A DNA stretch of 64,000 nucleotides from RH2-MAG17b sp050745265 (GTDB lineage Bacteria > Acidobacteriota > Terriglobia > UBA7540): assembly GCA_050745265.1 (NCBI GenBank), contig JBOGKE010000106.1:1-64000 (forward strand), read 5' to 3'. The notes under the pieces are model-generated. The model made no database searches and was not told the origin of the DNA. It worked only from the letters and a program-made list of their open reading frames with translations. The position numbers and the translations under genes are program-made. Position 1 is the stretch's first letter; each line of letters opens with the position of its first letter. Positions 45,122-52,697 of this stretch are shown one piece after another.

Positions 45122-45892
45122 TCATCCTTGCGCGTACGCGCCCCGCGTGGAGCGCGAGGAGGTGAGCTGTACGCCGCGCTGCTCGACGGCCGTATTCAGC
45201 GTGTTGGCCAGCCACTCGCCCGCCTCGTTGTCGCCCATAATCGCGACGGTGAGATTACCGCTGGCTCCGTATTTCGCCGACGCCGCGCCCCCAGCGAGCT
45301 CGCTCACGCTGCTGCCGACGTGCGAACCGAGCTGTCCAAAGCTGCCGCTGCCTTGCTCGGGGCGCGCCCTGCCACGGCTGTAGCTGCTGCCCGTTCGACC
45401 GCCGCCACCACTTACCGCGCCGGCAACCTGTGCCCCGGCGAGGGCTCCCCAGAGCGTGGCCGAGGTAAAATCCTGCGCCGCGGCCCAGAAGTCGAAGCTT
45501 CCGAGTGCCTGAAAACCCGCTGCAGCGGCTGAGAGAGCCTTATAGAGCGCTGTCTGCTTCAACGCCGATACCGTGGCTTGCGATTTCGCCCTTTCGGCGT
45601 TCGTGTGGAATGCCACCGATGCCACTTCAGCCAGAGAGTGGCGCGTGAGCAGGTCCAGTGCCTTGGACATCGCCTTCGCCGAGGCGTTGCTCCAGTCTTG
45701 AGTCGCCAGCGCAAGATCTCCGAAAGTTCTGATTCCTTGCGCGCGGGACGTTTGCATGGCAGTGGTTAATTTCTCGATCGTTTCGATTGCCGATGCGATT
45801 CCTCCAGCTTCGCGCAAACCTGCGGTCTGTCCTCTCCGCGACTGCGGGGAGCTTCCCCTCTCCTCCAACGTCGAATGCAGCGACCGGTCCAT
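45122..45892 (-). CDS. Short tape-measure-like phage tail protein, 256 aa
   Basis: 256 aa from the ATG at 45892, preceded by AGGAGGAG; this start lies just past the chaperone-extension stop. The chain is largely helical and Ala/Ser/Gly-rich (ALSAAAAGFQALGSFDFWAAAQDF; ATLWGALAGAQVAGAVSGGGGR), as in the hydrophobic end of tape measure proteins, with a beta-rich C-terminal tail (LTVAIMGDNEAGEWLANTLNTAVEQRG). It follows the tail chaperones, which is the tape measure position. At about 0.15 nm per residue the predicted tail would be near 40 nm, very short for a siphovirus and closer to gene-transfer-agent tails. Confidence 0.65.
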   Translation of the reverse strand: MDRSLHSTLEERGSSPQSRRGQTAGLREAGGIASAIETIEKLTTAMQTSRAQGIRTFGDLALATQDWSNASAKAMSKALDLLTRHSLAEVASVAFHTNAERAKSQATVSALKQTALYKALSAAAAGFQALGSFDFWAAAQDFTSATLWGALAGAQVAGAVSGGGGRTGSSYSRGRARPEQGSGSFGQLGSHVGSSVSELAGGAASAKYGASGNLTVAIMGDNEAGEWLANTLNTAVEQRGVQLTSSRSTRGAYAQG

Positions 45893-45909
45893 CTTGGACT
45901 CCTCCTCTA

Positions 45910-46104
45910 CTACCACTCCTGGCAAGCGCAATCTTCTTCTGCCGTACTTGCTCTTGAAAGCCACAGCACCGAAGCAGCCGCGATGTCAATCTGAAGTGCC
46001 GCGGTAACGTTCCCCGCCGTTCTGTTCATCCCCAACAATTCGCTCGGTCTCGAGCCCCACGTCTCCGCCACCCGAGCTAGAAGAAGAAAATCATCCGTCT
46101 TGAC
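45910..46104 (-). CDS. Tail assembly chaperone extension (frameshift product, 64-aa segment)
   Basis: This segment reads VKTDDFLLLARVAETWGSRP, SELLGMNRTAGN and onward, a helical domain resembling the GT part of lambda-type tail chaperones, with the conserved-looking GSRPSELLG. In its own frame it has only a TTG (46155) with no Shine-Dalgarno site, so independent initiation is unlikely. It overlaps the preceding 141-aa gene in the +1 frame, with a slippery site at 46105-46111; a fused product of about 201 aa is predicted. Confidence 0.6.
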   Translation of the reverse strand, partial: VKTDDFLLLARVAETWGSRPSELLGMNRTAGNVTAALQIDIAAASVLWLSRASTAEEDCACQEW

Positions 46105-46516
46105 GAAAGGGAGCGAGGTCGCGCGCGGAAGACGTATCGCTTCCGTCAGACGCAACCTCGCCTATCGCCCAGCGAACAATGAAAGTAAGATCCTCATCAG
46201 CGATGAGATCGGGTGTAATCTCTCCGGGACCCGGGGATTGGGAAAGCCGCGGCTGGACCATCACTTCACAGAGCAGTTCGGTGATCCATTGCGCGAGGAC
46301 GTGCGCGTCTTCGGGCGCCTGCGCGCGCGCCACCTGGGATTTGGATCCTGCAACAGCCAATGTCTGCGGCAAGCGGCCGCGAAAGACGAACCATAAGGGT
46401 GATGGGCGGCGCATGAGGACAGGCTTGCCCAGCTTGGGAAGAACGACACGCTCCACCCGCCGATCGGCGTCCAGACCGGCCCGAAAATCTTCCGAAGTTG
46501 CGAGGTGATTTTCCAT
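46091..46516 (-). CDS. Tail assembly chaperone, 141 aa
   Basis: 141 aa from the ATG at 46516 (weak ribosome site). It contains LPKLGKPVLMRRPSPLWFVFRGRLPQTLA followed by a helical part with VLAQWITELLCEVMVQPRL and ADEDLTFIVRWAIGEV, typical of siphovirus tail assembly chaperones (gpG-like). It lies between the tail tube and tape measure genes, the standard position. Its last codons overlap the extension reading frame; see the frameshift site. The chaperone coats the tape measure during tail assembly and is absent from finished particles. Confidence 0.7.
   Translation of the reverse strand: MENHLATSEDFRAGLDADRRVERVVLPKLGKPVLMRRPSPLWFVFRGRLPQTLAVAGSKSQVARAQAPEDAHVLAQWITELLCEVMVQPRLSQSPGPGEITPDLIADEDLTFIVRWAIGEVASDGSDTSSARDLAPFRQDG
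46105..46111 (-). other. Candidate +1 frameshift site CCC-TTT-C
   Basis: In the zero frame the codons are CCC TTT (46111-46106). Shifting forward one base makes CCT TTC: both decoded by the same Pro and Phe tRNAs. The shift joins the 141-aa chaperone to the 64-residue extension that lacks a proper start. Confidence 0.55.
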
Positions 46517-46592
46517 GTTGGAACCAAAGTTGATCAAGCGATTGGCCGCGACGGCCGCGGGCGCGTCTGGGTGTCCGCGTCCTATCCCCGCC

Positions 46593-47522
46593 TCACGGCT
46601 GGCGATAAATCTTGCCCACCTGGTCACCGGCAGGCCGAGCCGGATCCGCAAGTCCGCTGAATTTTACCTTGACTGTGGTCGCCTTTTCGCGCGAGAACGG
46701 CATCGAAAGCGCTAGGGCTTGGTAGCCGCAGTAGAGCTGGCTCACAACGAACTTTCCGGGCGCGTCGATGCGGGGCGAGACGATCGCCACGGACATACGC
46801 GGGATTTGCGTCAAACCGCCAAACGAGATCTCTTCGTAACTCTGCAGGCCGGCCGGCAGACCGCCGTCGGTCCCGGAGCTGTAAAGGCCGTTCGCAAGAT
46901 AGGCGCGAAACCTCGCATAATCGGTTTCCATGATTTCCGCTTCGATCGACTGCTCCTCACCGGTGAGTCGCGCGTCGATCGGCGCGGCCACCTGGTCGGC
47001 GGTGAGCGCTTCGATCTTGGGCGTCCACACAATGGTCGTGGCGCCAGAGACGGCCCCGCCGAAAACAGGTCCGGCGCTGTTCGATAGGGGAGCGACTCTG
47101 CCTGTCGAACTGAGTCCGGCCGCAGGCATGATCCATTCTTGCCCCAGTGCCGTCGGCGAGGCGTTCTGCAGTCTCTCCGCTCCCGACGCGCTGCTCGCAT
47201 AAACGTTGAAGGCTGTCGCGTTGCCGGAAGCGGCCGGGGAGTCTACCGCCAGAAAGTTACCTGCGGGGACCGTTAGACTAACCTCCACCGATGGTAGCGA
47301 CTCCCCCAGGGCGTTGAGGTACGTGATGGTCACGTAATATGTGGTTCCGGGGAGCGCCCCGCCGGCTGCAAACGATAACGCTGGTGTTGGCGCGCTCAAT
47401 GCCGGGGCCACTGGGCTTCCGTTGACATCGATCAACATCCGCGCACCCGTTACCGGCACCGCCGGTCCCAGCCACAGGCTTCCCGGTCCTTGATGGATGT
47501 TTGTCCGATCAACCGATGCCAT
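46593..47522 (-). CDS. Phage major tail tube protein with Ig/FN3-like insert, 309 aa
   Basis: 309 aa; start supported by AGGAGG. The N-terminal part (IHQGPGSLWLGPAVPVTGARMLI) and C-terminal part (TGEEQSIEAEIMETDYARFRAYLANG; YEEISFGGLTQIPRMSVAIVSPR) resemble phage tail-tube proteins. Residues about 40-150 (TPALSFAAGGALPGTTYYVTITYLNALGESLPS) look like an inserted FN3/Ig-like surface domain, as commonly decorates tail tubes. It precedes the tail chaperones. The tail is therefore non-contractile with no sheath gene present. Confidence 0.75.
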   Translation of the reverse strand: MASVDRTNIHQGPGSLWLGPAVPVTGARMLIDVNGSPVAPALSAPTPALSFAAGGALPGTTYYVTITYLNALGESLPSVEVSLTVPAGNFLAVDSPAASGNATAFNVYASSASGAERLQNASPTALGQEWIMPAAGLSSTGRVAPLSNSAGPVFGGAVSGATTIVWTPKIEALTADQVAAPIDARLTGEEQSIEAEIMETDYARFRAYLANGLYSSGTDGGLPAGLQSYEEISFGGLTQIPRMSVAIVSPRIDAPGKFVVSQLYCGYQALALSMPFSREKATTVKVKFSGLADPARPAGDQVGKIYRQP

Positions 47523-47564
47523 AATGAGCCTCCTGCTGTGCGCGCCCGGCGCAGTGCGATCCGT

Positions 47565-48098
47565 CTATGTTTCCTGCAATTCCACGGCGACTGTCACCGT
47601 TGCGCGCATGACGGGTACGTCGATGCCCTTCTGATCGACAAGGCTATACCTGTGCGCCATGACGAAAACGTTCTTCACCGATGCCGCTTCGGGAGAAGTC
47701 GTCATTCCGCCCGGCACGGTTTGGTGAACGATCGGCAGGCATATCGTCCAGTCCGCTCCAGTTGCGGTGGTCAAAATGATATCCAGCACGCGGGCGTAGT
47801 CGTGAGCGGTGTCCTGCGCTTCTTCCTGATCGAACTGGCCCGTGTCCAGTGTGAGTGAGAGAACAGTTCGAGACGATCGAGTCCACGGCGAAGAAGGATC
47901 AAACTCCGTGTGGTCGGCCGATAAAGTGAGCCACGGAAACGCCGTTCGAAAAGCTGGACCTTTGTGAAATTCGCTGATCGGCGCGAGCGCCGGGTTCACA
48001 ATCGCAATCGCCGCGGATTGGTCGCGCTGAACGATCGCAATCGCCTGATTGACCAAGGGCTTTGAAAACGTCGCGTTCCACGATGGCGCGTAAGTCAT
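47565..48098 (-). CDS. Phage tail-completion/minor tail protein, 177 aa
   Basis: 177 aa; start preceded by AGGGA. The sequence (AIAIVQRDQSAAIAIVNPALAPISEFHKG; VLSLTLDTGQFDQEEAQDTAHDYARVLDIILTTA) and its position between connector and tail tube genes suggest a tail terminator or completion protein, comparable to lambda gpU or Mu gp37. Family not confirmed. Confidence 0.6.
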   Translation of the reverse strand: MTYAPSWNATFSKPLVNQAIAIVQRDQSAAIAIVNPALAPISEFHKGPAFRTAFPWLTLSADHTEFDPSSPWTRSSRTVLSLTLDTGQFDQEEAQDTAHDYARVLDIILTTATGADWTICLPIVHQTVPGGMTTSPEAASVKNVFVMAHRYSLVDQKGIDVPVMRATVTVAVELQET

Positions 48099-48198
48099 TG
48101 CCGGTCCCTATCAGCCTCGTCGTCTGGTGAGTTATCGCTTCTATCCGCTTTGGACTCGCCCGCTGCGAGCAGCCGGCGGAACTGAGCCGGTGATCCGT

Positions 48199-48738
48199 TC
48201 ATCGCCGGTCGAATTTCCCGAAGAAGTTCGACATGCCCAGATCCTCCGGGGTTTGGTTCCGCGGCTGATCTCCTCCGGCAACGCCGTCGAAACCCGGCCG
48301 GGGCGAGGGAGTGCGCGACTGCGAATCGAAAAGGTGGTCGTAAAGGCCGGTGCCTGCTGGCCCGCCCTTGCTCTCCGTTCCATTAAGATCCGCCAAAAGA
48401 TTAGCGAACGCCGACTGAAAGTCATTGGCCAGCCGGTCCGCCGCGGCCACACCCATCGTCGCCAATGTCTGCCCGAGCTGTGCGGCCGCACCGTACCGGT
48501 TGATCTTCTCCAACACGTTGAGTGCGTCCGTCGAAAACGTGGACTGGAATGTGGTGAAGCTTCCAGCGCAGTTCTGTTGAATCGCTTCGCCGAAGCGGCT
48601 TTGCAAGACCGAATCGATGTCCGCCGCGACGTCGTCAATGTACTGCTGGATCAGTGAATCGGCCGGCCGCTGCTGCGGCGTTCCACGCTGAAACCCCGGA
48701 AACATGCCGGCAAGACTGGGCAGAGTCGTGTAGGACAC
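48199..48738 (-). CDS. Mu gp36-like head-tail connector, 179 aa
   Basis: 179 aa from a GTG at 48738, which follows AAGGAGGG. The N-terminal helices ADSLIQQYIDDVAADIDSVLQSRFGEAI resemble DUF1320/gp36 and gp6-type connectors, which bind below the portal. The C-terminal part is extended and Gly/Pro-rich (GLYDHLFDSQSRTPSPRPG). Position between decoration/capsid genes and tail genes fits this role. Confidence 0.65.
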   Translation of the reverse strand: MSYTTLPSLAGMFPGFQRGTPQQRPADSLIQQYIDDVAADIDSVLQSRFGEAIQQNCAGSFTTFQSTFSTDALNVLEKINRYGAAAQLGQTLATMGVAAADRLANDFQSAFANLLADLNGTESKGGPAGTGLYDHLFDSQSRTPSPRPGFDGVAGGDQPRNQTPEDLGMSNFFGKFDRR

Positions 48739-48799
48739 CCTTTCCCTCCTTGGCCACCGTTGATTCGAGTGCGGGCCATAAATCAACGAAGCACCTGAA

Positions 48800-49066
48800 T
48801 CAATATTCGACGATCAGGTTGCAACTGGTCCCCGCGCCGTCTGCCGCAACGTAGACGTTGGTGGCGTCGGCCGGTTGAGCCTCATGGAAACCGCCTGCGG
48901 AGGTCGGTTCGATGAGGACGCTCGCGGGGACCGCCGGCAGGCCGTGAGGCACCAGGTTTACCGAATTGGCCAGCAGTCCCGTCACCGCGAGCCTCGCCTT
49001 GCGAATGTAGCTTCCTTCGAGCGTTTGGCTCAGGTACTCGTAATTGGGTGTTACCGAAATCGGCAT
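48800..49066 (-). CDS. Small particle protein sharing a module with the last phage gene, 88 aa
   Basis: 88 aa from the ATG at 49066, with AGGAGG upstream. The second half (PHGLPAVPASVLIEPTSAGG and PADATNVYVAADGAGTSC) aligns with the C terminus of the 208-aa protein at 38777-39403 by the pattern hxPxxVxLxxTS...DATNhYhxxxGAGT. It is probably a beta-sandwich surface or decoration protein. Function is unassigned. Confidence 0.65.
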   Translation of the reverse strand: MPISVTPNYEYLSQTLEGSYIRKARLAVTGLLANSVNLVPHGLPAVPASVLIEPTSAGGFHEAQPADATNVYVAADGAGTSCNLIVEY

Positions 49067-49157
49067 CTTGTCCTCCTGCCTTCCAGAATCCGCGGTTCCG
49101 CCGCTCGCGCCCGCGCGTGACCGATCCCAGGCTTCGCTGCGACGCCTCGGCGCGGAA

Positions 49158-49367
49158 CTATTTTTTAGCCTTTGGCTTGATCTGCGCAATTTGGCCAAGC
49201 GTCAGATCCGCAGCCAAATTCGCGGGCAGCTCGATCACGCCGCCACGGTCGACGGCGATCTCTGCGCCATTGCAGGCGCTCCTGACTGTCAATGGGGCGT
49301 CGCTCGACGCCCTGACATACACCTTCCCGTTAAATTCGATGGGCCTGAGCACTTCGTATTGCGCCAT
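49158..49367 (-). CDS. Small phage protein, 69 aa
   Basis: 69 aa; starts MAQYEVLRPIEFNGKVYVRA after GGGAGG. It has a short beta-rich core (LTVRSACNGAEIAVDRGGVIELP) and a lysine-rich C terminus. It sits between the capsid and the next small gene. The pattern resembles small head-associated proteins that sit beside capsid genes, but no family is identified. Confidence 0.65.
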   Translation of the reverse strand: MAQYEVLRPIEFNGKVYVRASSDAPLTVRSACNGAEIAVDRGGVIELPANLAADLTLGQIAQIKPKAKK

Positions 49368-49436
49368 AAAGCCTCCCGAGACGGGACTCGTGGTCCGTAG
49401 TTCTAGCCACTGACCACGATCCACAAATCACTGCTC

Positions 49437-50375
49437 TTACGCCGTCGCGCCCAAAAACGTGAACGCAGCCTGCGGAGCAACGAGTTGGATGTCATCGTAA
49501 CGATGGACCTCGACGACATCCGCGGTTTTCGGTTCGATCCGATATCGCTTCGTCAGCGTCCCGCCCAGGTCCGGCGCGCCAAACAGCCACCGGAACGTGT
49601 ACCCAAGGGCGGGTTGCAATCGCTGCGGTGCAGGCGGAATATACGCCAACAGCGCGTGCTTTCCCCAGACAAACTGGAGATTCGGCGCTTGCCCTTCATT
49701 GGCGGTGTCGTACTCAGCTCCCATCACCCAGAAGTTGTCGACGTCGAAGACGCTTTTGAGGTGATCGGCCTGCAGGATACCCACCTGCGTGTATTTAAAG
49801 CGGTCGATAATTTTCGGGTGCTGGCGCAGCGTCGCGTAGACCGGATAGCTGACGGCGATCGTGTTTGGAGTTTTTGCAATCGCCTGCTTGATCGCCGTTT
49901 TCTGCGCCTCGACGGCGGCGATCGGATCCGAATTCACGTAATCGGACCATTGGGACGTGCCCGCCAGCGTGGCGGAAGGCACGGAACTGCCCGCGCCCAG
50001 GACAAGGTTCGCAACCCGGATCTCGAGGTCCAGGAGGATGGCGTCGGTTAGATTTTGAACCGTCGTAATCTCAAGGTCTGCATTGTCTGACCCGGCCCGT
50101 TCTTCGTCAGAGATGGAATCCTTGAGCGAATGATCGTTGCAGAAATACGGATTGTTGGAAAGCGACCACGGAGCGATCTCGCGGCTTTCCGCCTTCGGTT
50201 CACGAATCGTCTCATAGCGGTGGAACTTCTCTTTGCCAAAAATCCAGTACCTCCCGCTTCGTTGCTTGACCGGAACGGGGGGGAAAAGCCTTTCGGCGAA
50301 GTAGTCGTCATTGAGATATCCGACCGACACGTTGTTGAGTGGCTGATCGAGGTACTGAAGCGAAATATCTGCCAT
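49437..50375 (-). CDS. Phage major capsid protein, 312 aa
   Basis: 312 aa; AGGAGG precedes the ATG. The sequence has the E-loop-like N-terminal region (YFAERLFPPVPVKQRSGRYWIFGKEKFHRYETIREPKAESREI) and the helical spine plus P-domain segments (VQNLTDAILLDLEIRVANLVLGA; TPNTIAVSYPVYATLRQHPKIIDRF). Overall length and order match capsid proteins of Mu-like and related siphoviruses (gpT type). It lies after protease and decoration genes, as expected. No separate delta domain is visible; the scaffold is probably in the protease gene. Confidence 0.85.
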   Translation of the reverse strand: MADISLQYLDQPLNNVSVGYLNDDYFAERLFPPVPVKQRSGRYWIFGKEKFHRYETIREPKAESREIAPWSLSNNPYFCNDHSLKDSISDEERAGSDNADLEITTVQNLTDAILLDLEIRVANLVLGAGSSVPSATLAGTSQWSDYVNSDPIAAVEAQKTAIKQAIAKTPNTIAVSYPVYATLRQHPKIIDRFKYTQVGILQADHLKSVFDVDNFWVMGAEYDTANEGQAPNLQFVWGKHALLAYIPPAPQRLQPALGYTFRWLFGAPDLGGTLTKRYRIEPKTADVVEVHRYDDIQLVAPQAAFTFLGATA

Positions 50376-50592
50376 TTTTCCTCCTGAGTGGGGCGAAGGG
50401 CGTTCGCCCGGGGGCGCGCCGCGCCCCGGCGAGCGGTCCCGACGGCTCGCATCGGGATTGAGGCTCTCGCGCGCGACCTCACCGCACTGAGCTGCCGCGC
50501 GTTACGCCAGGATCCGCTGGATCACCCTGGCTGCGTTCCATTACAAGCGGGACGGTCCCGCTCGCTGTTTCCCTCGTCTGTCGCTACGACAG

Positions 50593-51081
50593 CTACGCGA
50601 CGGCCGGCGCAAAATTGAGGAGCACACTCACCGTATCGTTGGCGTTTTGGGTCGAGTTCTGCGCCACTCCCACAGGGAAGATTTTTGTCCCGGCCGCGAG
50701 GCTGAGATTGCCTGTGTTGTTGACGCGGCCGTAGTTGTCCGCAACCACCAGCACGTCCCCTTGACTGACGGCTCCCGCAGCGATACACCGCGCCACTCCG
50801 TTCACCTGCAGCGGGAGTCCTCTTCCGGCGAGGTTGTAGAGAACGGGCGTGGTCCCGGTCACAGTGGCCGGGTTGGTGCCCTGCGGAACGAAGTAGTTCG
50901 GCTCTACAAAGTGCTCTGTCAGAACGCCCATTACTCCAGGCGCATTCGCGGTGGCGGGCAGACCTGCGTACTGCTGGTTCTGCGTCGTGTCGGCGGTGTC
51001 CTTCACAAGCACCGAAAATTTATATATGCGTTGGTTCTGCTGTGCACGAAACGCTAGTGCCAGCCCGTTGATTCCTGCCAT
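50593..51081 (-). CDS. Phage decoration/stabilisation protein (DUF2190-like), 162 aa
   Basis: 162 aa with a GGAGG site. Beta-rich sequence (VLVKDTADTTQNQQYAGLP; CIAAGAVSQGDVLVVADNYGRVNN; FPVGVAQNSTQNANDTVSVLLNFAPAV) resembles DUF2190-type head decoration proteins that trimerise on capsids. It lies between the protease/scaffold and the capsid gene. Confidence 0.75.
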   Translation of the reverse strand: MAGINGLALAFRAQQNQRIYKFSVLVKDTADTTQNQQYAGLPATANAPGVMGVLTEHFVEPNYFVPQGTNPATVTGTTPVLYNLAGRGLPLQVNGVARCIAAGAVSQGDVLVVADNYGRVNNTGNLSLAAGTKIFPVGVAQNSTQNANDTVSVLLNFAPAVA

Positions 51082-51165
51082 TTTTCCTCCATGAAGCGCC
51101 CGCTTGCTAGAGGGCGGTCCGTTAAGACTAGTGATCCGAAACTCTGACGAGCCCAGAGCCGCGAG

Positions 51166-52572
51166 CTATTGCGTCGCCGTTTCCGCCTCTTGAGAGCGGG
51201 TGTGCTTCAACCGGTACTTCGCCTCCAGCGCCGGATTCGAAGAGAGGAGCTCTTTGAGCGCCTTCGCGTAATTCATTCCCGTGTCGCTCATTAGCCTCTT
51301 CGCGCCCAAGTGAACCTCCTGGTCAACCGTAAGGCCCTCCGCAGCCGCAATGCCCTGGGTGTCGAGCCTGACAGCGGGAGCAGCATTCCGCGCGTACTCC
51401 TGAAATTCCTTGGGCCGTTCCAGGGCATCCCGGAAAAAAAACGCCCGGTCGCGGGGAAGAACCTTTCCGGCGGCAATCGCATCTGCGATGAGTTTTTCCG
51501 CCTCTTGAGCGCGGATGTACTCAGCGAGCGTGATCTTCCCGGTTTCGGCCAGGCGGGTGGCTCGGGCGATGTCGATCTTGCCCCTGTGGACCGCTTCACG
51601 CATAAAGAAAGCCTTTCGCTGCGCTTCTCGAGCCGCGATCTTCAGATCGGGATGCTGCGTGGTGTCTTCATCCGATTCGCTCTCGGTGTCGTCTTCCTCC
51701 AGGTCCGGGTTGACGCCGAGGTGATGTGCCGCGTACTCAGAGAGCTCGGAATGGGGTATAAACCCGACCGGCTGCTCGGCGTCCGCATCGTAGACGGCGT
51801 GATTTCCGCCGTGCTCCTCGCCTTCGGGAATCGGTTTCAGTGTCATCTTCTTCATGTTCATAGCTCCTTGAGGCTTTCGCGCGGTGTTCACGGAACGGAC
51901 CTGAGCGCGATTCAGGCCCACGGTCACAATTTTGCCGTCGCTTAGGGTGATCGGCGGCAGTTCTTCCAAAAAGGGATGGTTCGTTAAAGCGCCGCTCGTC
52001 AGCGTGGCGCCCTGCGGCTCGCCCGACCCTTTGTCGGTCGCTCCCCAGTCAATGGCGGGCGAGAAGAACCGGTACTGCCCAGTGCACAGCATCTCTTCGG
52101 CTTGCGGCGTCCATTCGACAAGTGCCGTCAGCTTTCCGTTCGAGTGGAGCGCGTGGATCCAGCCGGCTCCGGGAACGGGACCGCCCCGCGCCACCTCGGG
52201 CTGCTCGCTCGCGTGCTCGTAATCGATCACAACCATGTCGTTCTTGCGCTTGTTGAAATTACGTACCATGTCGCGGAGGTCTTCCTTCGTAATCGAGAAG
52301 CTCTGGTCCCCCCTCACCCAGGAGCCCGGAACCGCCACGGCGATCTCACGGAGGCCCGCTCCCGGGCGCTTGGTCACTACACCAGCCGGAGTTTCGACAG
52401 CCGTTCCAGCATCCATCAGCACGATGGCGATTTGCGCTCCGCGTCCCGGACGTGAGGGAGCAAGTTGGCCGTCTATCGCCTCTCGGGTCGGAGTGCTCCG
52501 CGTGGGCGCAGCGGCGAAATCTCGGCGCGGGTTGTTCCTTGCGCCTGCGGCCCCAGAGTTCCGATCCATCAT
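51166..52572 (-). CDS. Phage prohead protease/scaffold (Mu gpI-like), 468 aa
   Basis: The protease half has FSITKEDLRDMVRNFNKRKNDMVVIDYEHASEQPEVARGGPVPGAGWIHAL and FFSPAIDWGATDKGSGEPQGATLTSGALTNHPFLEELPPI, matching Mu gpI-type proteases; the DYEHAS segment is diagnostic. The C-terminal 240 residues are acidic then helical and act as scaffold in this family. The ATG pair at 52572/52569 follows GGAGGAG; an alternative ATG at 52701 overlaps the portal stop by ATGA and would add 43 basic residues. The protein is cleaved away as the capsid matures. Confidence 0.85.
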   Translation of the reverse strand: MMDRNSGAAGARNNPRRDFAAAPTRSTPTREAIDGQLAPSRPGRGAQIAIVLMDAGTAVETPAGVVTKRPGAGLREIAVAVPGSWVRGDQSFSITKEDLRDMVRNFNKRKNDMVVIDYEHASEQPEVARGGPVPGAGWIHALHSNGKLTALVEWTPQAEEMLCTGQYRFFSPAIDWGATDKGSGEPQGATLTSGALTNHPFLEELPPITLSDGKIVTVGLNRAQVRSVNTARKPQGAMNMKKMTLKPIPEGEEHGGNHAVYDADAEQPVGFIPHSELSEYAAHHLGVNPDLEEDDTESESDEDTTQHPDLKIAAREAQRKAFFMREAVHRGKIDIARATRLAETGKITLAEYIRAQEAEKLIADAIAAGKVLPRDRAFFFRDALERPKEFQEYARNAAPAVRLDTQGIAAAEGLTVDQEVHLGAKRLMSDTGMNYAKALKELLSSNPALEAKYRLKHTRSQEAETATQ

Positions 52573-52697
52573 TGCTCCTCCCTCTCGTTCCCTGAACCCA
52601 TGGGTAAAGCGGCTTCTGATGGCACTCCCGTCACCACGGCGTTCCGCATTCCGGCTATCATTCCGTCTCGTCAGTTTTCCGACCGTCCCGTCTGAAG

